Origin: Rhodospirillaceae bacterium
GTDB lineage: Bacteria; Pseudomonadota; Alphaproteobacteria; GCA-2731375
Length of the DNA stretch: 35,772 nt
NCBI GenBank assembly: GCA_018667855.1
Contig: JABIRL010000175.1
Span: forward strand, 1-35,772
Direction of reading: 5' to 3'
Positions 24,971 through 33,700 of this stretch are shown here, piece by piece. Every line of letters begins with the position of its first letter. Positions within the stretch are counted from its first letter, which is position 1. Made by a program: the position numbers and the translations under genes. The notes under the pieces were generated by a model. The model saw only the letters and a list, made by a program, of their open reading frames with translations, ran no database searches and had not been told where the DNA came from.

Positions 24971-25204
24971 ATGAAGAGAGTGATCAGGGCGATTGCCACG
25001 AATGGATATGCCCATATTTTTCTCGGAATCGTCGTGGCGTTCAGCGGCGGTTGGGAGGTTGCCGATACGCTGTGGGAAGATATCACGAGCGGCAACATTC
25101 ACAGCGGCCACGGCGTATTTTTGATCGGGTTGTGGCATATTCTCACATCAATTGGCGAGATTATTGAATCGACCGACTACATGGTCGAGGGTTTGGACGA
25201 TTAG
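24971..25204 (+). CDS. Small two-helix membrane protein
   Basis: The 77-residue protein starts at the ATG at 24971, with a strong GGAGG five bases or so upstream. Two hydrophobic stretches (HIFLGIVVAFSGGWEV and GVFLIGLWHILTSIGEII) suggest a hairpin in the membrane, with a glycine/histidine-containing loop between them and an acidic C-terminus. I recognise no named family, although the WEVADTLWE and WHILTSIGEIIE segments look conserved. It follows the divergent SLC4-type gene; a shared role in anion or pH handling is possible but speculative. Confidence 0.72.
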   Translation: MKRVIRAIATNGYAHIFLGIVVAFSGGWEVADTLWEDITSGNIHSGHGVFLIGLWHILTSIGEIIESTDYMVEGLDD

Positions 25205-25236
25205 CCCTCGTTCCGGGACGACCGGACGGCATGATT

Positions 25237-25941
25237 TCATCGGCGAATTTGCACGCAAGTTCGAATCAGACCGTTGGAAAATGAATAGGACGCCTCGAAT
25301 TCCATGTCCTCTTGCAGCTCCGCCGTCAGGGTTTGATTTAGCCGCATTCTGGCCTTCCCATCGCCGAAGCCGGCCAGGCCAATGTCATGAAAATCGATTA
25401 GTCTCCCCAGGCGGGGGTACAACGCCTTGTAGAGGCATTCCTTCAACGAGAATACCAACGTCAGATGATGTTCGAATGAATGTCCCGTCCTTCCCCGCAG
25501 GATGGCGTTGTCGGTTTTGGTCAGCACAGCCGGTTTGATGTCGCGCGCCTGATCCGCCGGTATCAAGGCTTCGAAGTCTATCCCCAGTCCCAGATACATG
25601 GAGGCAGGTGCGACGACGGCCCCCGCCAGCCCGCCGGAATGGGTGATCGAGCCCACAAACCCATCCGGCCAAATGGGCGAGCGGTCGGAATGGACGCCGA
25701 CGTCCTTGATCGGGCAACCGGACAGGGACAAGGCCTGCCGCGCACACATGCGTCCGGCCAGAAACTCCGCCTGTCGCCTGGCCACGGCACCGGCCAGCGC
25801 CGGGGGCAGAATTATATCGTTGGTGCTAAAGTCATCCACCTGGAACGTGCGCCAGTCAAACGCCGCCTCGACGGCAATTGACGGTCCCTCGAACGGCGTG
25901 CGCCGCCACGATTCCGAGACATTCCTCAGTTCTATCTTCAC
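25237..25941 (-). CDS. 4'-phosphopantetheinyl transferase (EntD-like)
   Basis: The enzyme moves phosphopantetheine from CoA to the serine of carrier domains. The core signatures of the EntD/Sfp superfamily are present: RRQAEFLAGRMCARQAL, PIWPDGFVGSITHS, the Mg-binding LGIDFE, and FSLKECLYKAL. The start is uncertain: the frame is open to a TTG at 26076 (279 residues), but a GTG at 25941 gives 234 residues, nearer the usual EntD length. A 14-bp tandem duplication (25931-25958) lies at that point; being not a multiple of three it would have shifted any upstream frame, which favours the shorter product. It is the obvious activator of the NRPS carrier domains at 30730-35772. Confidence 0.85.
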   Translation of the reverse strand: MKIELRNVSESWRRTPFEGPSIAVEAAFDWRTFQVDDFSTNDIILPPALAGAVARRQAEFLAGRMCARQALSLSGCPIKDVGVHSDRSPIWPDGFVGSITHSGGLAGAVVAPASMYLGLGIDFEALIPADQARDIKPAVLTKTDNAILRGRTGHSFEHHLTLVFSLKECLYKALYPRLGRLIDFHDIGLAGFGDGKARMRLNQTLTAELQEDMEFEASYSFSNGLIRTCVQIRR

Positions 25942-25958
25942 TACTCTATCTTCACTAC
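25931..25958. repeat. 14-bp perfect tandem duplication at the start of the PPTase gene
   Basis: The unit tctatcttcactac occurs twice in direct succession. It lies at the GTG proposed as the start of the phosphopantetheinyl transferase. A 14-bp step changes frame, so sequence upstream is unlikely to be part of the original coding region. Confidence 0.9.
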
Positions 25959-26136
25959 GGCTCTCGTTACGTTGAATAGCTTCCGCGAACGGTAAGATGA
26001 GCCTTTCCACCGCAAAACGCCATGCCGGGCTGCCGCGGATTATCGTAACGCCGCCATTTTCAACATAGACCTTCAATTCAACTGGCGATCATGCAACAGT
26101 TACCAATGTGATGCTTGGATCTTCGGGGAATTTGCT

Positions 26137-26826
26137 TTGCCGCAGAAAGTCATCTCGTTCGTCACCATGAAGGGCGGCAGCGGGAAAAGCACGTCGGCGA
26201 TGTGTCTGGCCGCACACTGGTACAAGGCGGGTGTGCGGGTCGCTCTCGTTGACGCGGACCCGGCGGCAACCCTGGTCCGCTGGATTGAAACCGGTGACGA
26301 TTTGAACGGGTTGCGTGCCGCCGCCACGGCGCCGGAAGCTGTCGCCGAACAGATCAATACGCTGAAGGCAGATGGATTTCAGCGCATCATAATCGATACC
26401 CCCGGCTTCCGCTCCCTGGCGACGGATGATGCCATTCGCCAGTCCGACCTAGTTCTTGTTCCCATGCGGCCGTCGCCGGTAGATTTCCAAGTCGCCGCCG
26501 ACACCGTGGAGCTGATCGATCAGATCGTTGCTGAGCGGGCGACATGGGACGGTACCGTACGCTTCCTCATGAGCCAGACCACGCGCGGGAGCGTTATCGC
26601 GCGCCACATGCGGGCGCAGATGGAGGCCGCGGGCTATTATCCGCTGGCCGTGGAACTATCCAGTCGGGTTGTGTACGGCGAAGCCGCCCTGGCCGGCAGC
26701 ACGCCGAGTTTTTATCAACCGCGCGGTGGCGCGACGGTTGATATCGCGGCCTTCGTGACGGAGGTCGAGGGGCTGCTTTCGGGTACCCCAGGAACCGGTA
26801 CCGGAATTAAGAATCGAACGGGATAG
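26137..26826 (+). CDS. ParA/MinD-type ATPase
   Basis: The 229-residue protein is a small ParA-like ATPase. The deviant Walker A motif KGGSGKST is at residues 12-19, with the signature lysine that contacts the partner subunit's ATP, then LVDADPAATLVRWIETG and IIIDTPGFRSLATDDAI (Walker B). It starts at a TTG at 26137 with GGGGAA upstream. Its size and the LVRWIE...FYQPRGG features resemble chromosomally encoded ParA proteins that position protein complexes, such as ParC or PpfA relatives. No ParB or parS is seen. Five bases separate it from the DUF697-like gene, so the two probably work together. Confidence 0.87.
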   Translation: MPQKVISFVTMKGGSGKSTSAMCLAAHWYKAGVRVALVDADPAATLVRWIETGDDLNGLRAAATAPEAVAEQINTLKADGFQRIIIDTPGFRSLATDDAIRQSDLVLVPMRPSPVDFQVAADTVELIDQIVAERATWDGTVRFLMSQTTRGSVIARHMRAQMEAAGYYPLAVELSSRVVYGEAALAGSTPSFYQPRGGATVDIAAFVTEVEGLLSGTPGTGTGIKNRTG

Positions 26827-26831
26827 CCGGG

Positions 26832-27578
26832 ATGAGCAAGAAACTACCGGAGCTTCGCCGAACCAAAAGGCCGGAACCAGGCCAATCAAGGCCGGCGCCG
26901 GCAGACCCGGTGGCCGCCACGGGCAGCGGCGGGGCGGGGCAATCGCCTGCTGATCCGGACCATGCGCCGAAAGAACCGAAACCATCCCCTGCGAAGAAGC
27001 TTGCACCAGCCACGAAGGAAGGGGCGGCGACGGCGAAAACCGTGAAACCGGCCCAACCCGCCGTCGCGAAGAGTAAGACGTCCCGTCGACCGTCGGCTAC
27101 CGAATTGAAGCCCGCCGCCGAAATTGTCAAAATCACCGTCAGGACCACGAACGGCGCGGCTAGGCGGCGACGGCAAGCCAAAGGGATCGTTGCGGAATAT
27201 GCGGCCTGGTCGACGGCCTTCGGTCTGTTGCCAATACCTTTCGCGGACATGGCCGGGATTTCTGCGACCCAGGTCAGCATGGTCGCGGAATTGTCGAAGT
27301 TTTATAACGTGCCGTTTTCCAGACATTGGATTCGTACCATACTCGGCGCCATCGCGGGCGGCGTGGCGCCTTGGGGCGTGACCACCGGCGTTGTCTCCCT
27401 GCTCAAGAGCATGCCGGGTCTCGGCGTCGGCATTCGCTTGGCGGGCATGGCGGGGTTATCCAACCTGGCGACGCGCGCCCTGGGAAATTTGTTTATCAGT
27501 CATTTCGAAAACGGCGGCGATCTGTCGAATGTGGACACCGCCGCCATGAGAACGGCGCTCAACGGCGACCTGAAGTAA
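26832..27578 (+). CDS. DUF697-like membrane-associated protein with Ala/Pro/Lys-rich N-terminus
   Basis: The 248-residue protein has two parts. Residues 1 to about 115 are low-complexity and basic (Lys, Ala, Pro), like DNA- or ATPase-binding tails of ParA partners. Residues about 120-248 resemble the DUF697/YcjF C-terminal domain: VAEYAAWSTAFGLLPIPFADMAGISATQVSMV, then FSRHWIRTILGAIAGGVAP and two Gly-rich hydrophobic stretches that could insert in the membrane. The start ATG at 26832 follows CCGGG. Coupled to a ParA ATPase, it may be the cargo or membrane anchor that the ATPase positions; that is inference. Confidence 0.75.
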   Translation: MSKKLPELRRTKRPEPGQSRPAPADPVAATGSGGAGQSPADPDHAPKEPKPSPAKKLAPATKEGAATAKTVKPAQPAVAKSKTSRRPSATELKPAAEIVKITVRTTNGAARRRRQAKGIVAEYAAWSTAFGLLPIPFADMAGISATQVSMVAELSKFYNVPFSRHWIRTILGAIAGGVAPWGVTTGVVSLLKSMPGLGVGIRLAGMAGLSNLATRALGNLFISHFENGGDLSNVDTAAMRTALNGDLK

Positions 27579-27600
27579 GGCTGATGGCAACCGGTGCTGC

Positions 27601-27641
27601 TAGCGCATGTCGCGTTCAATTGAACGCGCTGCCATGCGCTA
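27601..27641. repeat. Nested palindromic element 1
   Basis: The outer arms tagcgcatg and catgcgcta enclose a perfect 18-bp palindrome, cgcgttcaattgaacgcg (27611-27628). It lies between convergent genes and could also serve as a bidirectional terminator. Together with element 2 it looks like the short interspersed palindromic repeats common in alphaproteobacteria. Confidence 0.75.
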
Positions 27642-27653
27642 AAACCTTTAAGA

Positions 27654-27705
27654 TAGAGCAACTTATCCGCGGTCAATTGAATCCAATTGATCGCGGGTTG
27701 CTCTA
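27654..27705. repeat. Nested palindromic element 2
   Basis: The outer arms tagagcaac and gttgctcta enclose an inner stem of 13 pairs with one G-T (ccgcggtcaattg against caattgatcgcgg) and a 4-base loop; a ttat bulge separates outer and inner stem on one side. The whole 52-bp unit could fold as a cruciform or RNA hairpin. It shares the caattg centre with element 1. Confidence 0.8.
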
Positions 27706-27727
27706 GTATTTCTTAGACTGTGTTCGG

Positions 27728-29704
27728 TTAAAATGTCAGTCCGAGCGCGGCGTTCTCGGCCCGGCCTTTTGATCCGGCGTATCCTTGCAGGCCAGCGTTC
27801 AAATCGAAACGCAGGCCTTCCATGACCAGGGACATGACCTGTCCGCGTTCTTCGAACAGCACGCCGATTTGCCGCAGGTACGACAGGCTCTCCTGATTGG
27901 TTTCCATGGTCCTGGTAATCGAACGGGGCGATGCGAGTTTGCGCAATAGGGCGACATCCGCGTCCTCCAACTCGTGCTCCACCAAATGCCCGGTCCGCCG
28001 GTCTTCAATCAGCCAACCCATGTCGTCCGAGATCAAGCGCAGCCGTGGCGCCCCGGCCTCGGATTCCCAGCGTGCCCGCCACCGCTCAACCGTGTCACGC
28101 AGATGCTGCATGTGGTCGGCCAAATCCACCTGATAGGGCGCATCGATATTCCGATCTCTGAAATAATAGGCCATGTTCCAGGTGACCTCCGGGGGGAAGG
28201 GATAAATCAGCTCGTGAAAATCGAGTGGGGCCAAGTCGAGTTGGTAGGCTTCGGACTCGGAAAAATACGGACTGAAACGATCAAAGCGGACGGGAAAGAC
28301 GCCGGACGGCGGTGGCAGGTGTGCCAATCGGGGGAGATTTTCCCGATACATCTCGAATATTTCCGCCGATTCTCCGGGAAAGCCCACCAGAAGATTCCAG
28401 ACGGGCTTTATGCCGGCGGCGCCACAGTCGGCGAGGAAGCGGATATTGTTAAAGGCCGTAGTACCCTTGCGCATCAGCTTCAAGGTATCCGTGGAAATGG
28501 ATTCAACACCAGGCTGCACTTCAACCACCCGCGCTTTGGCGAGAGTTTCCAACTGGGCCGGGTTAAGGTCCGCCTTCACCTCATAGAACAATGTCACATG
28601 GTCCGGAATTTCCAGGTTTGGTAACAGCTCGTCCAGATAGGATTTTGGAATGATATTGTCGACACTGGCAAATCGGCTGACCCGCTTCGCATATGTATCG
28701 ATCATCTCTTGAATGTTGCGACCGGCCAGGGACAGGCTCATTTCACGAAAACTCATGGTCGCGCCGTTCAATCCGCAAAAGGTGCAATGGGCCTTTTCAC
28801 CCCACCAGCAGCCTCGGGATGTCTCGAACAAAAGCTCAATTTCGTCGGCGCGATGATCACCGAAATGACGATCATAAGATTCCAAATAGCCATCGTAGTT
28901 CAGGGCCACATAGTCGTTCAGGGGGCGTTCGGGACCACCAACCGCAATTCCCTCCAACTGATCCTCGACCTTCGCATCACCTGGCCGCAGGGGCTTGACG
29001 TCCGCTGGCAAGGCGGTGATCGAGAGGCTGTTCGCGCGGTTAAAAATCCCGTCGATGCGTGACAGGGCGCTTTCGTCCCCCGCCTGGAAAGCGCTAAGAA
29101 ATTGCGGAAAATTGATCAGGCCATGACCGGAAAAAACATGGTCGACCCAGGGCACGTTATTCACGATCTCGATCCCCATGGTGCCTTCGCAATTGGCCCC
29201 GCCCATGACGACTTTCGCTTTGGATCCCCCTTCCTTCAGGCGCCGGGCCAAGGCAAAACTGGGGATATTCTGGAAAAACATCGACGTCAGGCCGACAATA
29301 TCCGCGTCTCCCAGACCGCGTTCCTCGATCATCTCATCCAGAATTCGAGGCAGATCCATGCGCACCGATGCCAGTTCGCGATGGTAGCGTTCCACTTGCG
29401 CCGGGCCGAAATGATGGGCGTATCGGGTGAAATATTCTTCCGTATTATCGCCGTGCTCGGGAAAGGCCGCATAGCGGAACAGCCATTCACCGAAGCCACA
29501 GGTGTGACCGGCCAGACTTTCCGAAATCCAGCTGTAAATGTCCGGGCCGACGCGGGCGCCAAAATCGTGATTCAAGTAATGGATGTCGACCGTCGCTTTG
29601 TCCTGAAAATTCTCCGCAATCACCGTTTCCAATTGATGCAAGGCGATCGATGGAATTTGCAACGACGAAAACGGCATATTGACGAGCGCGATGCGCATAA
29701 CCAT
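27728..29704 (-). CDS. B12-binding radical SAM enzyme (RiPP maturation rSAM protein 1 type)
   Basis: The 658-residue protein has an N-terminal cobalamin-binding-like domain (residues about 1-215, with VVMGGANCEGTMG) and a radical SAM barrel. The cluster cysteines are Cys299, Cys307 and Cys310 in SRGCWWGEKAHCTFCGLNG, a C-x7-C-x2-C spacing typical of the family described as ribosomal peptide maturation radical SAM protein 1 (TIGR03975) rather than the classic C-x3-C-x2-C. The barrel continues through VVEVQPGVESIS and LLVGFPGE. The C-terminal 170 residues are a wHTH/accessory-like part. Reactions in the family include C-methylation and other carbon-centred changes. It is the third gene of the NRPS operon; no precursor peptide is visible nearby. 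Confidence 0.87.
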   Translation of the reverse strand: MVMRIALVNMPFSSLQIPSIALHQLETVIAENFQDKATVDIHYLNHDFGARVGPDIYSWISESLAGHTCGFGEWLFRYAAFPEHGDNTEEYFTRYAHHFGPAQVERYHRELASVRMDLPRILDEMIEERGLGDADIVGLTSMFFQNIPSFALARRLKEGGSKAKVVMGGANCEGTMGIEIVNNVPWVDHVFSGHGLINFPQFLSAFQAGDESALSRIDGIFNRANSLSITALPADVKPLRPGDAKVEDQLEGIAVGGPERPLNDYVALNYDGYLESYDRHFGDHRADEIELLFETSRGCWWGEKAHCTFCGLNGATMSFREMSLSLAGRNIQEMIDTYAKRVSRFASVDNIIPKSYLDELLPNLEIPDHVTLFYEVKADLNPAQLETLAKARVVEVQPGVESISTDTLKLMRKGTTAFNNIRFLADCGAAGIKPVWNLLVGFPGESAEIFEMYRENLPRLAHLPPPSGVFPVRFDRFSPYFSESEAYQLDLAPLDFHELIYPFPPEVTWNMAYYFRDRNIDAPYQVDLADHMQHLRDTVERWRARWESEAGAPRLRLISDDMGWLIEDRRTGHLVEHELEDADVALLRKLASPRSITRTMETNQESLSYLRQIGVLFEERGQVMSLVMEGLRFDLNAGLQGYAGSKGRAENAALGLTF

Positions 29705-29724
29705 TGTCCCCCAGCCGTTAAGGC

Positions 29725-30723
29725 CTATTCATTGTCATTGTCATTGTCGGTTCGCCACTCGGACATCATGCGTCCCATACTGACAAGGACCTGGCGCGGA
29801 CCGGTGAACGGCCTGCGGCCATGTGCCGCCAGCATGTTGTCCAGTATCATGACGTCGCCGGCCTGCCAATCGAACACATGCGCGGCATCCGCAAAGGCCT
29901 GGCGCACGCTCTCCAGCAACGCCGCATCGATCGCCGCCCCGTCACCGAAACAGGCGTTACGCGGCAGCTCCTCTTCGCCGAAAATATCCAACAGATCCTG
30001 CTGCACGTCCGGGCCCAGGGCCGATGGGTGGAACAGATGGGCCTGATTAAACCAAACCCGCTCGCCCGTGCCCGGGTGCCGGGCCACGGCCTGACAGATT
30101 TGAGATGTCCGCAGGCGGCCGTCGGGAAGCCAGGTGAATTCGATGTCATGTTCCGTGCAATAGGCCGCGACAGCCGCCGGGTCCTCGGTTTGAAATACCA
30201 CCCGCCAGTCGAGATCAAATCCCTCGTGGTAGTTGCGAACATACCGGACCCCCCGGCGTTCAAACAGATCAAGCGTATCTTCGCCAATTGCCCGGGTTAC
30301 GGCCCGTACATCGGCGATCGGTGTTTGACCGCCAGTTGTCGGCGGGTTTAGGCAACAGAACGCCAACCGCAACGGCCAATCCCGTTGATAGGCGTTCTCG
30401 CAATGGAGCAGGATATGTTCCGAAGCCGGATACTCGGTCGCCGTCATGACGCCGTCGCCTAGTTCTGTGCGCGGGGTGGAGCGGTAGACATATGCACTGG
30501 GTTCCCCGACCACCACGTCACGAATACGTTGAAAAATCACTTCATCACGAACGCCCAGGCCGCGAAGCAGAATGGCGGGATATGTGTCTGCCAATTCCTC
30601 GATTTCACTCTGATTGGATATGCACCACGCCACCGGGTCGTCAACCATTTCGCCGGGTTCAACGGTGACAGCGAAATCCTCGCCGTCTACCTGCTTCCGA
30701 ACCATTCGTGAATTCGCAGCCAT
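29725..30723 (-). CDS. SyrP/TauD-family Fe(II)/2-oxoglutarate hydroxylase
   Basis: The 332-residue protein is a TauD-superfamily dioxygenase of the SyrP-like group that hydroxylates amino acids bound to NRPS carrier domains. The metal triad is His107, Glu109 (HCEN, with Glu in place of the more usual Asp) and His301 in AAHGRRPF, and Arg310 should bind 2-oxoglutarate. WFNQAHLFHPSALG and LPRNACFGDG are typical of this group; SyrP itself hydroxylates Asp. It lies six bases after the NRPS and 20 before the radical SAM gene, so it is in the same operon. The C-terminus ends NDNDNDNE, encoded by a hexanucleotide repeat. Confidence 0.88.
   Translation of the reverse strand: MAANSRMVRKQVDGEDFAVTVEPGEMVDDPVAWCISNQSEIEELADTYPAILLRGLGVRDEVIFQRIRDVVVGEPSAYVYRSTPRTELGDGVMTATEYPASEHILLHCENAYQRDWPLRLAFCCLNPPTTGGQTPIADVRAVTRAIGEDTLDLFERRGVRYVRNYHEGFDLDWRVVFQTEDPAAVAAYCTEHDIEFTWLPDGRLRTSQICQAVARHPGTGERVWFNQAHLFHPSALGPDVQQDLLDIFGEEELPRNACFGDGAAIDAALLESVRQAFADAAHVFDWQAGDVMILDNMLAAHGRRPFTGPRQVLVSMGRMMSEWRTDNDNDNE
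29731..29748. repeat. Hexanucleotide tandem repeat (cattgt)3
   Basis: Three copies of cattgt encode the alternating Asn-Asp tail of the SyrP/TauD-type enzyme. Unit loss or gain keeps the frame and would change tail length only. Confidence 0.85.
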
Positions 30724-30729
30724 TCTTCG

Positions 30730-33700
30730 CTATGCCTCTTGTTCGTCCCAAAGCCGTTCTATCTGCCTTGAGAGCGCGGGCAAATCACCGGAGCGCAGAA
30801 TTGTATGATGCGATCCCGGCATGGTCTTAACCGCCGTGCTGTCAAAGACACCGGCCCATCCAAGGTCGGGTGCCGCGCCCTCCCGTGGTGTGTCCGATGC
30901 GCGTATGACCGCGGCCGGACCGGGAATACGTCCAAACGAATGGTTCGCGGCGATGCGAATGTTTTCCCGTACACGATCAACCGTTGCCCCGTCGGCGCCG
31001 GCGGCTTTGGCCGCCGCTGCAATCTCCGTTTCGTCGGCGGAGTGTTCGTTTTCATGAGGTACCGGCCGAGCGGCGTCGATCAGAACGACCCTGACATCAC
31101 GCCCTTGGCGTCGCAGCTGTTCGGCGACCGCTGCCGCAATGGTCGCGCCCAGGGACCAGCCGCCAAGCAGCACTGTATCGCCATCCCCGGCAGCGGTGTC
31201 GATCGCCTGCGCATAGCCCTCCGCCAATGTTTCCAGGGAATCAAATCCCTGACCTTGTTCCACAACGTTGATGTGACGGTCGCCGTGCCAGTTTCCGGCC
31301 AATTGGTCATAGCAGTGCCCCGATCCATCGACGGCATGGAACAGGAAGGCCGCCGGGCCGGTACCATGGCGCAGGGTGCGGATCACGCAGGCATTCTGCG
31401 TCTCGCCCGACGTGAACAATCCTGCCAGACCAGCCGCCGTTGGGTTCGCGAAAACCGCGGGCAATGGAACCTTTCGATCCAGTTTCCCGGACAGCGCGGC
31501 GGCCAAGCGAACCACAAGCAGGGAATGCCCGCCCAGGACAAAGAAATTCTGATCTCGGCCCGGTCGTGCGGGCAGCGCCAGGATATCTGCGAACACATCC
31601 AGAATGACGGCTTCCAGTTCCGAACAGGGCTCAGCCCCCGCACTGGGTTCGCCCGCTGCAATTGCCTGATCCGGATGCGCGGCGGCTTTCCGTGGATCCG
31701 ATAATGCCAAGCGATCAATCTTTCCGGTCGCCGTTACGGGCATATGATCCAGCACGGTGAGGAAGGCCGGCAACATGGTTTCGGGCAAATGGATCGCCAA
31801 TGCCTCCCGTATGCTTGCTGCCTCATCATGGGCCGGTCCGGTTACCCAGGCCGCGAGTGCGGGTCTGCCCGTGGCATCGGGAACGGTTTTCGCCGCCGCC
31901 TGCCGAACGCCGGCGACGGCCTGCAGCGCGGCTTCGATTTCGTCCAATTCCATGCGCACGCCACGCACTTTGACCTGGCGGTCGTCGCGGCCGATGAATT
32001 GTATGCGGACATTGGTTCGAATGCGCGCCATATCGCCCGTGCAATAAAGCCGGCGGCCATCATCGGCGCCAGGGTCCGCGATGAAACGTTCGGCGGTGAT
32101 CGCCGGTGCACCCACATAGCCAAGGCCGACGCCGATACCGCCGACCCACAACTCGCCGACCGCGCCGGGTATGGCCGGCATGGCGTAGCGGTCCATCACC
32201 ATCGCCGTCATCCCGACGATGGGTGTGCCGATGTCCGGTGTATCGCTGCCCGCAGCGCAAACGCCGTGGGAGGCGCAGACCGTCGCTTCGCACGGCCCAT
32301 AGGCATTGAACATCCGCCGACCCGGAGCCCAGGTTTCCATCAAATCGGCCGACAACGGCTCGCCGGCCGCGACGATTGTCGTCAGCTCCGGCAGATCGAC
32401 CTGGCCCAGCGCCGCCAGGGCGGACGGCGTGATGGTTACATGACTGACCGCGCGCTCCCTCAGGCACACCGCAAGTGGTTCGCCGGCGTGCAGGGCGGAC
32501 CGGTCCGCCAGCACTAATGTGCCGCCGGCGCCGAGTGTAATGAAAACTTCCCAGACCCAGGCATCGAATGCCGGCGCGGCCAGCTGCAATACCCGGCTGC
32601 CCGGTTTTATGGACAGATCATTGCCAAGGGTTCGGATAAGGTTGGCCAGGCCGACCCGGCTCAGCAGCGCCGCTTTCGGCTCTCCCGTGGTGCCGCTCGT
32701 GAATTGAACATAGGAGGCCACGGTCCCGTCGATCCCCTCAGTCTCGATAGCAAGCAGCGTCGATCGCATTTTGTCCCGACGGGCCTGGGGAAGTGCGGGA
32801 TCGAACAACGCCAGCACCTTTTGTCCAAGGATCGCCGCCAACGCCTGCACAACGCGTTCAACCGGGTCGTCGGTATCGATGATTGATACTTTTCCCGGTC
32901 CAGGAATAATGTCCTGCGCCCGGGCCCGCAGGTCGCCGTAAGTCAAGGTGACGTCGCCGGATTCCACGGCGGGCAGGCTATCGTATTCCGCAAGCGCCCG
33001 CAGCAGTAGCAGGCTTAACTCCGGCGGTGCGTCCACCTTCGGGCCGGCCAAGGACGCGCGGTCAAGGTCTTGCGCGGCCACCGTCGGCAATCTCCTGATT
33101 GGGCAATCGCTTTGCTGGACCAAACCTTCAAGTATCATGACAAATGAACGGGTCCAGGCGGCAACAGTCTCGCTGTCCAACGACGCATAGTCGAAAATGA
33201 AGCCGCCGGTGATAGTGCCGTCTTCCTGGCCGGACAGGCTTAAGGCCAGATCAAAGGGCGCCGTAGCCACGTCAAGGGGGTAGGCTTCCGGCTGGGGCTG
33301 TTCATCTGCAACCAAATCATCAAGCTGCGGGTTGCCTTCCCGCCAGTCCAGCACTGTTTGCAACAGGGGCGTCCGGCCTTCGAAGCGTTCGGGATTAGTG
33401 GCCTCGACGATGCGCGCCAAGGGTTGATCGGCATGGCTCAACAATTCCGCCATGGTGTCCCGGATTTGTTGGAGCAGCATCTCGCCGGTTTCGCCACCGG
33501 CAATTTTAACGCGAAGCGGCAGGGTATTCAGAAAATAGCCTGCAACGTCGTCGAAACCCTCCGGGCGATCACTTACGGGAATGCCGAAAATCAGGTCCCC
33601 CGCGCCGGTCAGCCGATGCAGGAAAATAGTATAGGCGGCAACCAGCACATTCTGGATCGAACCGCCGTTCCTTCGGGCGAGGGAGGCCGCCGCATTCGTC

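Noticed and set aside
27579-30730. Possible RiPP precursor peptide near the radical SAM gene
   Set aside because: I looked for a short frame with a leader-like start and a Cys/Gly-rich core in the gaps and found none; the gaps are too small or filled by palindromes.
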